Shown piece by piece: positions 8,495-16,800 of a stretch of 64,000 bases of DNA; the stretch's first letter is position 1; each line of letters opens with the position of its first letter. A program made the position numbers and the translations under genes. The stretch is from Candidatus Aminicenantes bacterium UBA1061 (GTDB taxonomy: Bacteria; Acidobacteriota; Aminicenantia; Aminicenantales; Saccharicenantaceae). The stretch covers positions 29,693 to 93,692 of the forward strand of contig DCDG01000020.1 of the NCBI GenBank assembly GCA_002316315.1, given 5' to 3'. Below the pieces are notes generated by a model that saw only the letters and a program-made list of their open reading frames with translations, ran no database searches and was not told the DNA's origin.

Positions 8495-8902
8495 ATGATT
8501 GGCGGAGTGATCGTATCACATGGCAAGCTGGCTGAAGAATTACTCAATGCGGTTATTATTATTCTGGGCGAAGCTCCCAACATTGAGGCTATCTCCATTG
8601 GCTGGTACGATGATGTGGAAGAATCGAAGAAAAAAATCAGCCAGAGTCTAAAAAAAGTAGACCAGAAAAATGGTGTTATTATTTTTACCGATATGTTTGG
8701 CGGCACTCCTTCCAACCTGAGCTTCAGTTTTTTGGCCGAGAACAAGGTGGAAATTATTACCGGGGTCAACATGCCCATGCTGATCAAGTTTGTCTCCTTA
8801 CAGAGGAATAACAATTTAAAAGAAGTGGCTAAAAAAGTAGCTGATCAGGGGAAGAAAAACATCCATCTGGTTAGCCGCTTGCTTAATTCGAGATCAAAAT
8901 AA
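8495..8902 (+). CDS. Mannose-family PTS EIIA protein
   Basis: 135 residues, a single EIIA-Man domain. The active-site His9 lies in IVSHGKLAEELL, and TDMFGGTPSNLS forms the conserved loop that cradles the phospho-His. No EIIB, EIIC or EIID gene follows, so it is likely regulatory, as proposed for similar orphan EIIA-Man proteins beside hprK and ptsH in Gram-negatives. The ribosome binding site is poor (GGCGG). The 47 bases after rapZ contain no clear promoter. Confidence 0.88.
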   Translation: MIGGVIVSHGKLAEELLNAVIIILGEAPNIEAISIGWYDDVEESKKKISQSLKKVDQKNGVIIFTDMFGGTPSNLSFSFLAENKVEIITGVNMPMLIKFVSLQRNNNLKEVAKKVADQGKKNIHLVSRLLNSRSK

Positions 8903-8915
8903 TGTCTCTAAATGA

Positions 8916-8924
8916 TGTGATAAT
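8916..8924 (+). promoter_or_regulatory. Possible extended -10 element before ptsH
   Basis: TGTGATAAT at 8916-8924 matches an extended -10 (TGn plus GATAAT), 5 bases before the ptsH ATG at 8930. There is no convincing -35 and no Shine-Dalgarno sequence. It may give a leaderless internal transcript for ptsH-ptsI. Confidence 0.35.
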
Positions 8925-8929
8925 GAACT

Positions 8930-9199
8930 ATGCTCGAAAAAAAAGTTACCATCAAAAACAAACTGGGTTTACATGCCAGAGCCGCTGTTAAATTTGTTAA
9001 TTTAGCTAACCGTTTTGCCTCCTCCGTACGGCTGGTCAAAGATAACAGTGAAGTTGACGGGAAAAGCATTCTGGGTATTTTGACCCTGGCTGCTGCTCAG
9101 GGTACCCAGCTCAAACTGATTGTTTCCGGCCGGGATGAGGAGCAGGCTCTAAAGGCCTTAATTGAATTGATCAATAACCGCTTTGGTGAGGAAGCCTAG
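8930..9199 (+). CDS. ptsH: Phosphocarrier protein HPr
   Basis: 89 residues, standard HPr size. The catalytic His15 lies in KLGLHARAA, and the regulatory Ser46 in EVDGKSILGIL. Both the EI-dependent (His) and HprK-dependent (Ser) phosphorylation sites are therefore present. HPr passes phosphate from EI to the two EIIA proteins encoded just upstream. No Shine-Dalgarno sequence is seen before the ATG. ptsI follows after 2 bases. Confidence 0.95.
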   Translation: MLEKKVTIKNKLGLHARAAVKFVNLANRFASSVRLVKDNSEVDGKSILGILTLAAAQGTQLKLIVSGRDEEQALKALIELINNRFGEEA

Positions 9200-9201
9200 C
9201 C

Positions 9202-10968
9202 ATGGAAGTGGTGCGGTTACGCGGCCTGGCGGTCTCTCCTGGTATTGGCCAGGGGGAAGCCATACTGTCAGAGAGAGTGGTCTTCACTTCGCGGCGGGAG
9301 ACCATTTCTGACCAGCAAGTGGCTGATGAACTAAGACGGTTGCGGAGGGCTTTTGAGCGAACTAAGGAAGAACTGCAGAAGCTCAAGGGCTATATAGAGA
9401 AGCAGATGGGGAAAGATCAGGCTTTTATCTTTGATGCCCACCTGATGATTCTCGATGATCCCATGCTCATTTCGAATCTGGAAAAAGTTATAACTGAAGA
9501 AAAGGTCAAAGCTGAATGGGCTATCACTACAGTTAACAACCATTTTACCAGTCTGTTTGAATCACTCTCTGACGAATATTTTCAGCAGAGAAAGACTGAT
9601 ATTTCTGATGTTCTGGCCAGGGTTTATCGCCATTTAGAAAGGAAAAAAGAAAAGAAAGAAGATCTTGATAAACCGGTTATTCTTGTTGCCCGTGAGCTTC
9701 TTCCCTCGGAAGCAGCTGTCTATCTTGGCCAGAAAAATGTCATGGGTGTGGTTCTTGATATGGGAGGCATGACCTCACATACAGCTATTCTGGCCAGGTC
9801 TCTGGGCATTCCGGCTGTGGTCGGACTGCACGATGCCAGTCTCAAAGTTAAAGCAGGTGATGTCATCATTGTTGATGGCACCGATGGAGAAGTAATTATC
9901 AATCCTTCTCCGGCTATAAAAAGAGAATTCAGCAGTAAAAAAGAAAGATATGTAAATTACCAGAAAGAACTGAAAAAAATTGCCAGATTGAAGCCTCAGA
10001 CTCTCGATGGAGTCGGGTTTACTCCCCTGGCCAATATTGAGCTGCCAGAAGAAGTCGAAACGGCTTTTTCCTTCGGGGCGGAAGGTGTTGGCTTGTTTCG
10101 TTCAGAATTTATCTATTTACGGCGGCCAACCCTGCCCTCGGAAGAGGATCATCTGGCTATTTACCGCCAGATGGCTAAGAAAACCTATCCCCGGCCAGTT
10201 TACATCAGGACAATTGATATCGGAGGAGAGAAGAGTCTACCCTGGCTGAATATAGAAAAGGAGCCAAACCCAGCCCTTGGCTTAAGGGCCATCCGCTTTT
10301 CTTTAAAGAACCGTCAGCTCTTCCGGACACAAATTCGAGCAATCCTCAGGGCCAGCGACCGCCACAATGTCCGCTTAATGGTTCCGATGATTACTGAATT
10401 AGAAGAGGTGATTGAACTCAAAAGCGTAGTAGAGGAGGTTAAAGACGAACTCAGGCAAGCCGGGATTCCTTTTGATGAATCGATTCCGATTGGAGTGATG
10501 ATCGAGGTCCCGGCGGCAGCTGTTCTGATAGATAGTATCATCAGGGAAGTTGATTATGTCAGTATTGGAACAAATGATTTAATTCAATATTATCTGGCTG
10601 TTGACCGCGGGAACGAAGCTGTCTCTTACCTTTTTAAGCCTCATCACCCGGCGGTGCTCAAACTACTGGCCCGTGTTATAAAAACTGTTAATAAATATGG
10701 TAAGGAAGTCACGGTCTGCGGAGAAATGGCTGCTGACCCGCTATCGGCCATTATCTTACTTGGTATGGGCTTAAGACATTTCAGTATGAATCCGATCTTT
10801 ATCCCTAGAGTCAAAAAAGCCTTAAAAGAGGTGGAAAACAAAACAGCCGAGGAGGCAGTCAAACAGGCACTCAAGTTGAAAACAGCTACCGAAGTTGAAG
10901 AATTTATGATTGAAGCTATTATCAGAAAGCATCCGCAAGCCTTCTTTTTAAGCCGCTTCTGGTCTTAA
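9202..10968 (+). CDS. ptsI: PTS enzyme I (phosphoenolpyruvate-protein phosphotransferase)
   Basis: 588 residues. An N-terminal HPr-binding helical region and phosphohistidine domain carry His193 in GGMTSHTAILARS. The C-terminal PEP-binding TIM barrel has GLFRSEFIYL, RTIDIGGEKSLPWL, GVMIEVPAA, SIGTNDLIQYYLAVDR and the catalytic Cys in VTVCGEMAADP. It autophosphorylates from PEP and passes phosphate to HPr. It is the last gene of the PTS block, and the order EIIA-ptsH-ptsI is continuous. No terminator hairpin is obvious before the convergent cupin gene. Confidence 0.96.
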   Translation: MEVVRLRGLAVSPGIGQGEAILSERVVFTSRRETISDQQVADELRRLRRAFERTKEELQKLKGYIEKQMGKDQAFIFDAHLMILDDPMLISNLEKVITEEKVKAEWAITTVNNHFTSLFESLSDEYFQQRKTDISDVLARVYRHLERKKEKKEDLDKPVILVARELLPSEAAVYLGQKNVMGVVLDMGGMTSHTAILARSLGIPAVVGLHDASLKVKAGDVIIVDGTDGEVIINPSPAIKREFSSKKERYVNYQKELKKIARLKPQTLDGVGFTPLANIELPEEVETAFSFGAEGVGLFRSEFIYLRRPTLPSEEDHLAIYRQMAKKTYPRPVYIRTIDIGGEKSLPWLNIEKEPNPALGLRAIRFSLKNRQLFRTQIRAILRASDRHNVRLMVPMITELEEVIELKSVVEEVKDELRQAGIPFDESIPIGVMIEVPAAAVLIDSIIREVDYVSIGTNDLIQYYLAVDRGNEAVSYLFKPHHPAVLKLLARVIKTVNKYGKEVTVCGEMAADPLSAIILLGMGLRHFSMNPIFIPRVKKALKEVENKTAEEAVKQALKLKTATEVEEFMIEAIIRKHPQAFFLSRFWS

Positions 10969-10990
10969 TGATTGGCACTGGTAGCAAAAG

Positions 10991-11371
10991 TTAATCGCGT
11001 CCGTAAATGTCTTCAAGCCGGACTATATCATCTTCATCGGAAGAACCAAGCCAGAGCTCCATCACCCGGGCTGGCTGTGTTCCAACACCTTGCAGCCGGT
11101 GAGGCGTTTCGGCCGGAATGAAAAGTTCTTCACCGGGCCGAGGCTGCCAGGTGCGGGAACCAAGTGTCACCTCGAGACCTCCATCCAGGAAAACCCAATA
11201 TTCACTCCGCTGACGATGATACTGGAGAGAAAGCAAGCCGCCTGGATTAACGGTGATGATTTTAAGGCTGGAAGCTAACTGATGCGGATAGCTGCGGAAT
11301 TTTCCCCACGGCCTTACCTCTTCATAAATAAGTTTTGCTATAGCCTCTAAGGATAATACAACCTCGCTCAT
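10991..11371 (-). CDS. Small cupin, mannose-6-phosphate isomerase type II domain
   Basis: 126 residues forming one cupin of the type found at the C-terminus of bifunctional mannose-1-phosphate guanylyltransferase/isomerase. It has VRPWGKFRSY, the metal motif LSLQYHRQRSEYWVFLDG, GEELFIPAETPHRL and a closing EDDIVRLEDIYGR. It probably interconverts mannose-6-phosphate and fructose-6-phosphate, or acts as a related sugar isomerase. ATG 11371 is preferred to a TTG at 11422, which lies against the ssb stop with no ribosome site. It lies downstream of ssb and may be co-transcribed with the pal group. Confidence 0.8.
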   Translation of the reverse strand: MSEVVLSLEAIAKLIYEEVRPWGKFRSYPHQLASSLKIITVNPGGLLSLQYHRQRSEYWVFLDGGLEVTLGSRTWQPRPGEELFIPAETPHRLQGVGTQPARVMELWLGSSDEDDIVRLEDIYGRD

Positions 11372-11422
11372 TAGCCTGTCTCTCTTCCGGTTAAAATTGC
11401 CCAGATTAAATCTTGAGGTCAA

Positions 11423-11902
11423 TTAGAAAGGAATGTCGTCTTCCCCCCCGCCCTCCTCCGGGAACTGGTCACCGGCTGGTTCTGACAGATCAGGAAAATC
11501 ATCTGCCGAAAAGTCAGCCATTTGGGCCCCAGCCGGCATTTCTTCTGTTGCTGATGGACGGCGGCCAAGCAGGACCACATTCTGAGCTTCAACTTCGGTT
11601 ACATACCTTTTGTTACCATCTCGTCCTTCCCAGCTCCGGTTGCGCAACTTGCCCTCAATCAAAACCTGGCGGCCCTGGTCTAAATACTTATTGCAAAATT
11701 CGGCCAGTTTACCCCAGGTAACAATCCGGTGGAACTCAGTTTTTTTCGAGGTCTGATTGCTATCAGGATGATAAACGCTTTCGTTGGTGGCTACCTGGAA
11801 AGAGGCTACTGCCCGGTTTGATTTGGGTAAATACCTTAGCTCCGGTTTCTTCACCAGATTGCCGACAAGAATAACCCGATTCAAGCTGTTTAGGTCTCTC
11901 AT
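11423..11902 (-). CDS. ssb: Single-stranded DNA-binding protein
   Basis: 159 residues. The OB fold (about 1-110) has LNRVILVGNLVKKPELRY, FHRIVTWGKLAEFCNKYL and GRQVLIEGKLRNRSW. A flexible acidic tail ends in EDDIPF, the conserved tip that recruits DNA metabolism proteins. It protects single-stranded DNA in replication and repair. The ATG overlaps the cpoB stop as ATGA, an unusual operon partner for ssb, so its transcription probably comes from the pal promoter. Confidence 0.95.
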   Translation of the reverse strand: MRDLNSLNRVILVGNLVKKPELRYLPKSNRAVASFQVATNESVYHPDSNQTSKKTEFHRIVTWGKLAEFCNKYLDQGRQVLIEGKLRNRSWEGRDGNKRYVTEVEAQNVVLLGRRPSATEEMPAGAQMADFSADDFPDLSEPAGDQFPEEGGGEDDIPF

Positions 11903-12774
11903 TTTCCCACCAGTTCGTTAATTTTTTGCTGAGCCAGCCTGGCTTCTTCCTGCTGGGGATATTTGCTAACCAAAAGCTTAAAAGTGGCCAGGGCTTCGTC
12001 TTTTTTCCCCTGCTGGACAAAGCTCATTCCTTTCTTTAAATAAGCTGCTGGAACTTTATCTCCGTTTGGATAATTGAGCAGGAGATCATTAAAACTTTCA
12101 ATAGCTTCTGCATATTTCCCCTGACTGTAATAGCATTCACCTATCCAGTAAAGAGCATTGTCAGCCAGAGGTGTCGCCGGGTATTGCTCGAGGAAAAGCT
12201 TGAAGCTCTCTATAGCCAGATCATAATTTCCCTTGAGATAGTCACTGTAGGCATTGTTATACATTTCCTGGGCTGGAATGGTTACCACGGCTGTTTGAGT
12301 TGCTGGGCTGGCTGGGGCTTCTGGCTTTTTAGCGGTAGGTTGTTTGCTGCTCTTTGAACTCCCTTTTTGTCCTGGTTTAAGCTCATCACTTAAAGATTGC
12401 ACAGCCTGCAGGATATCCTGCAGGGCCGAGAGCTGAAATTGCATCTCTTCTAGTTTTGAATTAACCTTCTGATATTGAACAGGTATATTGTTAATTTCAG
12501 TTCGGAAAGATTCATCGGCAGCCTGACTTTTCCGCAAAAGATCATTAAAAATTCTTACCTGGTCCTTGATTTCTTTTAGCTCAACGGTATTTTGCTTTAC
12601 CAGGGTGGATAACTCCGCTACCTGCAGTCTTAAGGCCTGGATATCCTGATACATCAATTCATAGGTCTTTTTACTCTGATCATCAGTATCAGCCGATAAG
12701 AAAACCAGGCTAAATAACAATAAAGAAAAAAGAGCGAAAAATAAGGTTCGGCTTTTCACCGGGTTATTTCTCAA
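11899..12774 (-). CDS. cpoB: Tol-Pal system protein CpoB/YbgF (coiled coil plus TPRs)
   Basis: 291 residues. An N-terminal signal segment (SRTLFFALFSLLLFSLVFLS) is followed by a coiled coil (about 40-135). A Pro/Ala/Lys linker leads to three C-terminal TPR units (EMYNNAYSDYLKGNYDLAIESF, ALYWIGECYYSQGKYAEAI, AAYLKKGMSFVQQGKKDEAL). CpoB coordinates Tol-Pal constriction with peptidoglycan synthesis in E. coli. The start is uncertain: TTG 12774 overlaps pal, and an in-frame GTG at 12759 lies just after the pal stop. Confidence 0.88.
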   Translation of the reverse strand: MRNNPVKSRTLFFALFSLLLFSLVFLSADTDDQSKKTYELMYQDIQALRLQVAELSTLVKQNTVELKEIKDQVRIFNDLLRKSQAADESFRTEINNIPVQYQKVNSKLEEMQFQLSALQDILQAVQSLSDELKPGQKGSSKSSKQPTAKKPEAPASPATQTAVVTIPAQEMYNNAYSDYLKGNYDLAIESFKLFLEQYPATPLADNALYWIGECYYSQGKYAEAIESFNDLLLNYPNGDKVPAAYLKKGMSFVQQGKKDEALATFKLLVSKYPQQEEARLAQQKINELVGK

Positions 12775-13318
12775 TTATCAAAAATTGAGCCCTCCTGTTC
12801 TTAGCCCAGGCGTTTTCATCGTGACCGGGATCAAGCGGCTGGCTTTTGCCGTAAGAGATGATTTTAATTCTATCTGGGGAAATGCCGAGACTAATCAGAT
12901 AGTCCATAGCGCTTTTGGCTCTCTTTTCCCCCAGAGCCAGGTTATATTCCTCTGTGCCTCGCTCATCGCAATGTCCCTCGATCAGGATTCTAACTGTTGG
13001 ATGGGATTTGAGCCATTGAGCATTAGCTTCGAGTACCGGCGCCGCATCGCTTCTTATTTCGTACCGGTCATAATCAAAGAAAATCATGCCTAGAGGCTTT
13101 TCCTGGTTAATTTCTTCAAGTGTTTTTTTCTGAAATATTTCTTCTTCAGTGAGGACCGGTTCTTTGACCACTGGCTGCTCAACTTTCTCAGCTTTTGGCT
13201 GCTCCTGAGCTTGGGGGGCAGCTGGCGGAGGGGGGACTTCCTGGACTTTTTTCTTACATGAGGTAGATACGGATAAAATCAGGATAATAGACAATGAAAA
13301 TACCAATAGCTTCTTCAT
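12764..13318 (-). CDS. pal: Peptidoglycan-associated lipoprotein Pal
   Basis: 184 residues. A signal peptide ends at Cys21 (SVSTSCKKK), a lipobox-like site. A Pro/Ala/Glu-rich linker follows, then an OmpA-like domain (about 75-184) with IFFDYDRYEIR, the peptidoglycan-binding ILIEGHCDERGTEEYNLALGE and the closing NRRAQFLI. It anchors the outer membrane to peptidoglycan and binds TolB. It has its own consensus promoter and a TAGGAGG site, so it is transcribed independently of tolQRAB. Confidence 0.95.
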   Translation of the reverse strand: MKKLLVFSLSIILILSVSTSCKKKVQEVPPPPAAPQAQEQPKAEKVEQPVVKEPVLTEEEIFQKKTLEEINQEKPLGMIFFDYDRYEIRSDAAPVLEANAQWLKSHPTVRILIEGHCDERGTEEYNLALGEKRAKSAMDYLISLGISPDRIKIISYGKSQPLDPGHDENAWAKNRRAQFLIIEK

Positions 13319-13366
13319 TTATCCTCCTATAATAAGTTTTTTGCAAATTTTCAGGCGTTCATTTAA

Positions 13367-13395
13367 TTTATACAATGAAGGCCCGAAAGTGTCAA
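13367..13395 (-). promoter_or_regulatory. Sigma-70-type promoter for pal-cpoB-ssb
   Basis: On the minus strand, TTGACA (13395-13390), a 17-base spacer and TATAAA (13372-13367). The predicted start near 13360 gives a leader of about 40 bases containing TAGGAGG at 13328-13322. This is a conventional leadered promoter, useful as contrast to the leaderless ones elsewhere. Confidence 0.8.
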
Positions 13396-13417
13396 CAAAA
13401 AATAGGCGAAGTCTGGC

Positions 13418-14713
13418 TTAATTAGTCCAGTTCGGTAACTTGTTTTCTCCCTGAGAGGTCAAAAGCCGCAGATTGGCTCCATCATAATCAACTGAATAGA
13501 TTTGGATTGAACCGGACATGTTGGAAGAAAACACCAGATGCCGCCCATCAGGCGACCAGGAAGGCGATTCATTCCTTGCGTTTGATTCTGTTAATTTTGT
13601 TATCTGATTGTTTTTCAAATTGAGAAGATAAAGATCAAAAAAATTATTGACTCTGGAAACGAAGGCGATCCGCTCTCCATCTGGTGACCAGGCTGGGGAG
13701 TCAAGATAGTTACCACCGAAGCTAACCTTGCGAACATTGCCGCCCTCGGCATCCATGATATAAAGCTGAGGAAATCCTGTCCTGTCAGAAGTAAAAGCGA
13801 TTTCCCGGCCGGTTGGCGACCAGGAAGGAGCCGTGTCAATAGCCGAATTAAAAGTAATCCGGCGGACGCTTGTCCCATCAACATTGGCCACATAAATTTC
13901 AGCGTTACCGTCACGGGTAGAACAGAAAGCTAATTTTTTCCCGTCGGGAGAAAAAGCTCCTGAGAAATTAGTTCCCTTGGTTAAAACTGGAACCATTTTC
14001 CCTTCATAAGGATATAAAATGATGAGGTCAGGGTTTCCCGCCCGGTAAGAGGTAAAAACTATGGCCCGCTGGTCAGGTGACCAGGCTGGCATATAATCTC
14101 TCCATTTGTTGAAGGTCAGTCTGGTCTGGTTAGCTCCATCATAATCCATCATATAAAGCTCGTCGTTTCCGTCACGATTAGAGACAAAGACAATCTTTGT
14201 CGTAAAATAAGGTCTTTCGCCATAAATTTTCATCAACTCATCAGCCAGTCGGTGGGCCACTAACCTGAAGACTTCAGGCTCGGCCTGGTATCTCTTGCCC
14301 AGAATCAGCCGCTCGCTTTTTACATCATAAATTTTCGCTTCAAAGATGATCTTCTCCTGGGTTTGGCTGATTTCACCCACCACCAGTATACGGGTCTGAA
14401 TTGATTCCCAGTCTTTAAAGAATATTTCTTTTGGATTCAGGGGACGAATGTAATTAAGGTGTTCCTTCGGGACAAGTGAAAAAACGCGGCTGTAATTCAG
14501 GTCTGCCGACAGGACCTGATGAATGGTGTCAGCTGCCTGTTTTGCCCGGGGAACCGAAGCATCATAAATAAATGGAGGTACAGCCAGCGAAATAGCCGGA
14601 ACTCCTTCTTTGATGGTCAGAACTACCTCTTGCTGACTAACTGCCGGGGATAGCAAGGCCATAATCAGCGAGAAGGCAAGGATCAGGCCCATAGGGATTA
14701 GTTTTTTTCTCAT
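13418..14713 (-). CDS. tolB: Tol-Pal system beta-propeller protein TolB
   Basis: 431 residues. A signal peptide (LILAFSLIMALLSPAVS) precedes an N-terminal TolB_N domain (about 30-165). A six-bladed WD40-like propeller follows, shown by repeats such as VFVSNRDGNDELYMMDYDG, AWSPDQRAIVFTS, AFSPDGKKLAFCSTRDG, SWSPTGREIAFTS, AWSPDGERIAFVS and SWSPDGRHLVFSS. It is periplasmic, links TolA and Pal, and supports outer-membrane constriction. It starts on the tail of the tolA-like gene (4-base overlap). Confidence 0.95.
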   Translation of the reverse strand: MRKKLIPMGLILAFSLIMALLSPAVSQQEVVLTIKEGVPAISLAVPPFIYDASVPRAKQAADTIHQVLSADLNYSRVFSLVPKEHLNYIRPLNPKEIFFKDWESIQTRILVVGEISQTQEKIIFEAKIYDVKSERLILGKRYQAEPEVFRLVAHRLADELMKIYGERPYFTTKIVFVSNRDGNDELYMMDYDGANQTRLTFNKWRDYMPAWSPDQRAIVFTSYRAGNPDLIILYPYEGKMVPVLTKGTNFSGAFSPDGKKLAFCSTRDGNAEIYVANVDGTSVRRITFNSAIDTAPSWSPTGREIAFTSDRTGFPQLYIMDAEGGNVRKVSFGGNYLDSPAWSPDGERIAFVSRVNNFFDLYLLNLKNNQITKLTESNARNESPSWSPDGRHLVFSSNMSGSIQIYSVDYDGANLRLLTSQGENKLPNWTN

Positions 14714-15570
14714 TGGCTTCGCTCAAAAATAAGATGTATGACCAGATAGTCATTTTCAAAATCACGGGGCAAAGGAGGAAATGGAGCGGCCAGCTCGACT
14801 GCCCGCCTGGCCGAGAGATCGAGAGCAGGCAGATTAGAAGGCTGTTCTATCTTCAGATCAGCAATTTGCCCATTCTTGAGTATTTTAAAATAAATAACGG
14901 ATTGATATTCTCCGCTAAAATTAAGATTGCTGGTGGCCGTAAACCAGTTACCGGACACCCTGTCGATAATTATTTGAAGGTAATAGGTGTAAGGGAAGGA
15001 ACTGGTGGCAAGAGGATCGCCATAGCCGAACCCTCCACCGCCTGGCCCCTCGCCAACTCCAATGCGCAATCCTGAGCCTCCTCCTCCACCTGTGCCGGTA
15101 CCACCCGTGCCGATGGCCTGGCCTTCTGTTACCGTGCCGGTTTCGACCCCGGGCTGCGGAGCCTGGATAGCTGTCTTTTTAGGAGGAGTTTTCTCTTTAG
15201 TTTTTGTTCGGGCCGTTTTTTCCTCTGGATATCGAAGTGAGCTTTGACTTTCCGGTTGAGCTTTCTGGGGGACAGTCAGTTCTTTCATGGTTTCTTTTCT
15301 AGCTGCGGGTTGATTATTTGAACCGCCCGGGCCACCGGAACCAGACCCGCCTGGCCCGCTACCTCCTCCACTGCCGCCACCTCCGCCGCCCCCAGGCCCA
15401 CCGGGCAGACCGACAAAATTCAGATTAACATAATGAACCAGACCCTTGTCTTTAGAACCATTCAAGTAGCCAGAAAAGCTCACCAGGGCAAATACTATCA
15501 GATGCAAAAAAACCGACATAATCAGAGCCCTTTTGAACTGATTGCTCGTAACAAGAGAAGATTTCATCAT
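14710..15570 (-). CDS. TolA/TonB-type energy transducer with polyglycine linker
   Basis: 286 residues. An N-terminal membrane anchor (about 14-32, ALIMSVFLHLIVFALVSF) precedes a long low-complexity linker of Gly/Ser then Pro/Lys/Thr stretches. The C-terminal domain (about 195-286) matches TonB/TolA patterns: YLQIIIDRVSGNW, SVIYFKILKNGQIADLKIEQPS, LDLSARRAVELAAPFPPLP. Its position between tolR and tolB makes TolA function likely. The helical Ala/Lys-rich rod of E. coli TolA is replaced by polyglycine. It overlaps tolR and tolB by 4 bases each. Confidence 0.85.
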   Translation of the reverse strand: MMKSSLVTSNQFKRALIMSVFLHLIVFALVSFSGYLNGSKDKGLVHYVNLNFVGLPGGPGGGGGGGSGGGSGPGGSGSGGPGGSNNQPAARKETMKELTVPQKAQPESQSSLRYPEEKTARTKTKEKTPPKKTAIQAPQPGVETGTVTEGQAIGTGGTGTGGGGGSGLRIGVGEGPGGGGFGYGDPLATSSFPYTYYLQIIIDRVSGNWFTATSNLNFSGEYQSVIYFKILKNGQIADLKIEQPSNLPALDLSARRAVELAAPFPPLPRDFENDYLVIHLIFERSQ

Positions 15571-16025
15571 TCTGTCTGCTTCTTGGTCGTGGCCTTTTCC
15601 AGCGGCTCTGTAACCAGTCCGACGACCTCGATGCCGGATTTCTTGATTATGTCAAGCACCTGAATTAGTTGACCGTAACTTAGATTCCGGTCTGCTCGGA
15701 GATAAACGATTTTTTTGGTTTTATTGAAAAAATATTCCTGAAGTCTTCTTTCCAGCAGGTTAATATTGATGACTGATTCCCCCACATGAATATAGCCATC
15801 AGCAGTAATGGTTAAGGTTAACCCTTCTTCAGCCGGTGCCGATTCGGTTTCAGCCTGAGGCAGATTGATGCCAATCCCTGATTGCATCATCGGGGCGGTC
15901 ACCATAAAAATGATCAATAGAACCAGCATGACGTCAACCATAGGCGTGACGTTGATTTCAGACATAGAGGTGCCGAGTCTTCTCCGGCCATTGACCGTCG
16001 GGCCTGAATTAAAATTAAGAGCCAT
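15567..16025 (-). CDS. tolR: Proton-channel protein TolR (ExbD family)
   Basis: 152 residues. One membrane helix (about 30-48) begins with the pore motif INVTPMVDVMLVLLIIFMV, whose Asp carries protons, and is followed by a periplasmic domain (IVYLRADRNLSYGQLIQVLDIIKKSGI). It works with TolQ to convert proton motive force into TolA movement. It overlaps tolQ by 11 bases. Confidence 0.93.
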   Translation of the reverse strand: MALNFNSGPTVNGRRRLGTSMSEINVTPMVDVMLVLLIIFMVTAPMMQSGIGINLPQAETESAPAEEGLTLTITADGYIHVGESVININLLERRLQEYFFNKTKKIVYLRADRNLSYGQLIQVLDIIKKSGIEVVGLVTEPLEKATTKKQTE

Positions 16026-16683
16026 AAGCTTTTTCTATTATATTTAAAAATTCCAGATTAAAATCATCCATGGTGGTTATAAGTTCCTTGATCCTGCCCA
16101 GAAAATGATTATAAGCAATAACTGCTGGTATGGCCGCGAACAGACCAAGAGCCGTAGCGATCAGGGCTTCAGCAATGCCAGGAGCAACAGTCACCAGACT
16201 GGCTGACCTGACCACGCCGATTTTATGAAAAGCATCCATAATTCCCCAGACTGTTCCAAATAAGCCAATAAACGGTGTCACACTACCGCAGGTGGCCAGA
16301 AAACTCATCATCTTCTCCAGCCGGTTGATTTCTTGATTGGATGCCCGAAGGAGTGACCTGTTAATAAGCTCGAGTTTTTCGCCATTAATCGCGTTCTGCG
16401 GCTGGGGATTAGATCTGGTCAGGTGAACAAGCTCCTTGAAACCAGCTTGAAAGATGGATGACAGAGGGCTATGCTTATATCTCCTGGCAGCTTCGTTCAC
16501 TTCATTCAGAGATTTGCTGCGCCGGAAAACCTCTGAAAATTGACGGGAAGAATTCTCAGCCTGTTTCAAAGATCGAATTTTGTAGATGATGATGGCCCAG
16601 GAAAAGACGGAAAAAAGGACTAAAACCAAAAGAATAAGCTTAACAACAATCGTGGCCTGTGAAATTAAACTTATAACACTCAT
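16015..16683 (-). CDS. tolQ: Proton-channel protein TolQ (ExbB/MotA family)
   Basis: 222 residues with three membrane helices: about 8-30, then LATCGSVTPFIGLFGTVWGIMDAF, and PGIAEALIATALGLFAAIPAVIAYN. The GLFGTVWG and ALIATALGL motifs are diagnostic. It is the first gene of tolQRAB. Upstream in-frame stops fix ATG 16683. The only AGGAGG is 21 bases away, too far to serve this start, and sits inside a probable promoter. Confidence 0.93.
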   Translation of the reverse strand: MSVISLISQATIVVKLILLVLVLFSVFSWAIIIYKIRSLKQAENSSRQFSEVFRRSKSLNEVNEAARRYKHSPLSSIFQAGFKELVHLTRSNPQPQNAINGEKLELINRSLLRASNQEINRLEKMMSFLATCGSVTPFIGLFGTVWGIMDAFHKIGVVRSASLVTVAPGIAEALIATALGLFAAIPAVIAYNHFLGRIKELITTMDDFNLEFLNIIEKAYGS

Positions 16684-16692
16684 AACTTTTTA

Positions 16693-16721
16693 AAATTAAC
16701 ATAGCCTCCTGATTGTGTCAA
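16693..16721 (-). promoter_or_regulatory. Probable tolQRAB promoter, near-leaderless
   Basis: On the minus strand, TTGACA (16721-16716), a 17-base spacer and TAATTT (16698-16693), ending 9 bases before the tolQ ATG. The -35 is perfect and the -10 weak. The spacer contains AGGAGG (16710-16705), an arrangement also seen before the receiver gene at 32792. Confidence 0.5.
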
Positions 16722-16750
16722 TGAATCAGTCAAGGCCGGGCAGAGACAGC

Positions 16751-16779
16751 TTGACGTCAGGAGTTAATTAGAGTTTAAA
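16751..16779 (+). promoter_or_regulatory. Probable promoter for the trkH-trkA pair
   Basis: TTGACG (16751-16756), 17 bases, then TTTAAA (16774-16779). The predicted start near 16786 leaves a 15-base leader with GAGG before the GTG start at 16801. It is divergent from the tolQ promoter. Confidence 0.45.
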
Positions 16780-16800
16780 TAATGGGAAGCATGAGGCAGC

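Noticed and set aside
10973..10985. TGGCAC...GC resembling a sigma-54 promoter after ptsI
   Set aside because: The GG and GC pairs are 8 rather than 10 bases apart, and no plus-strand gene follows.
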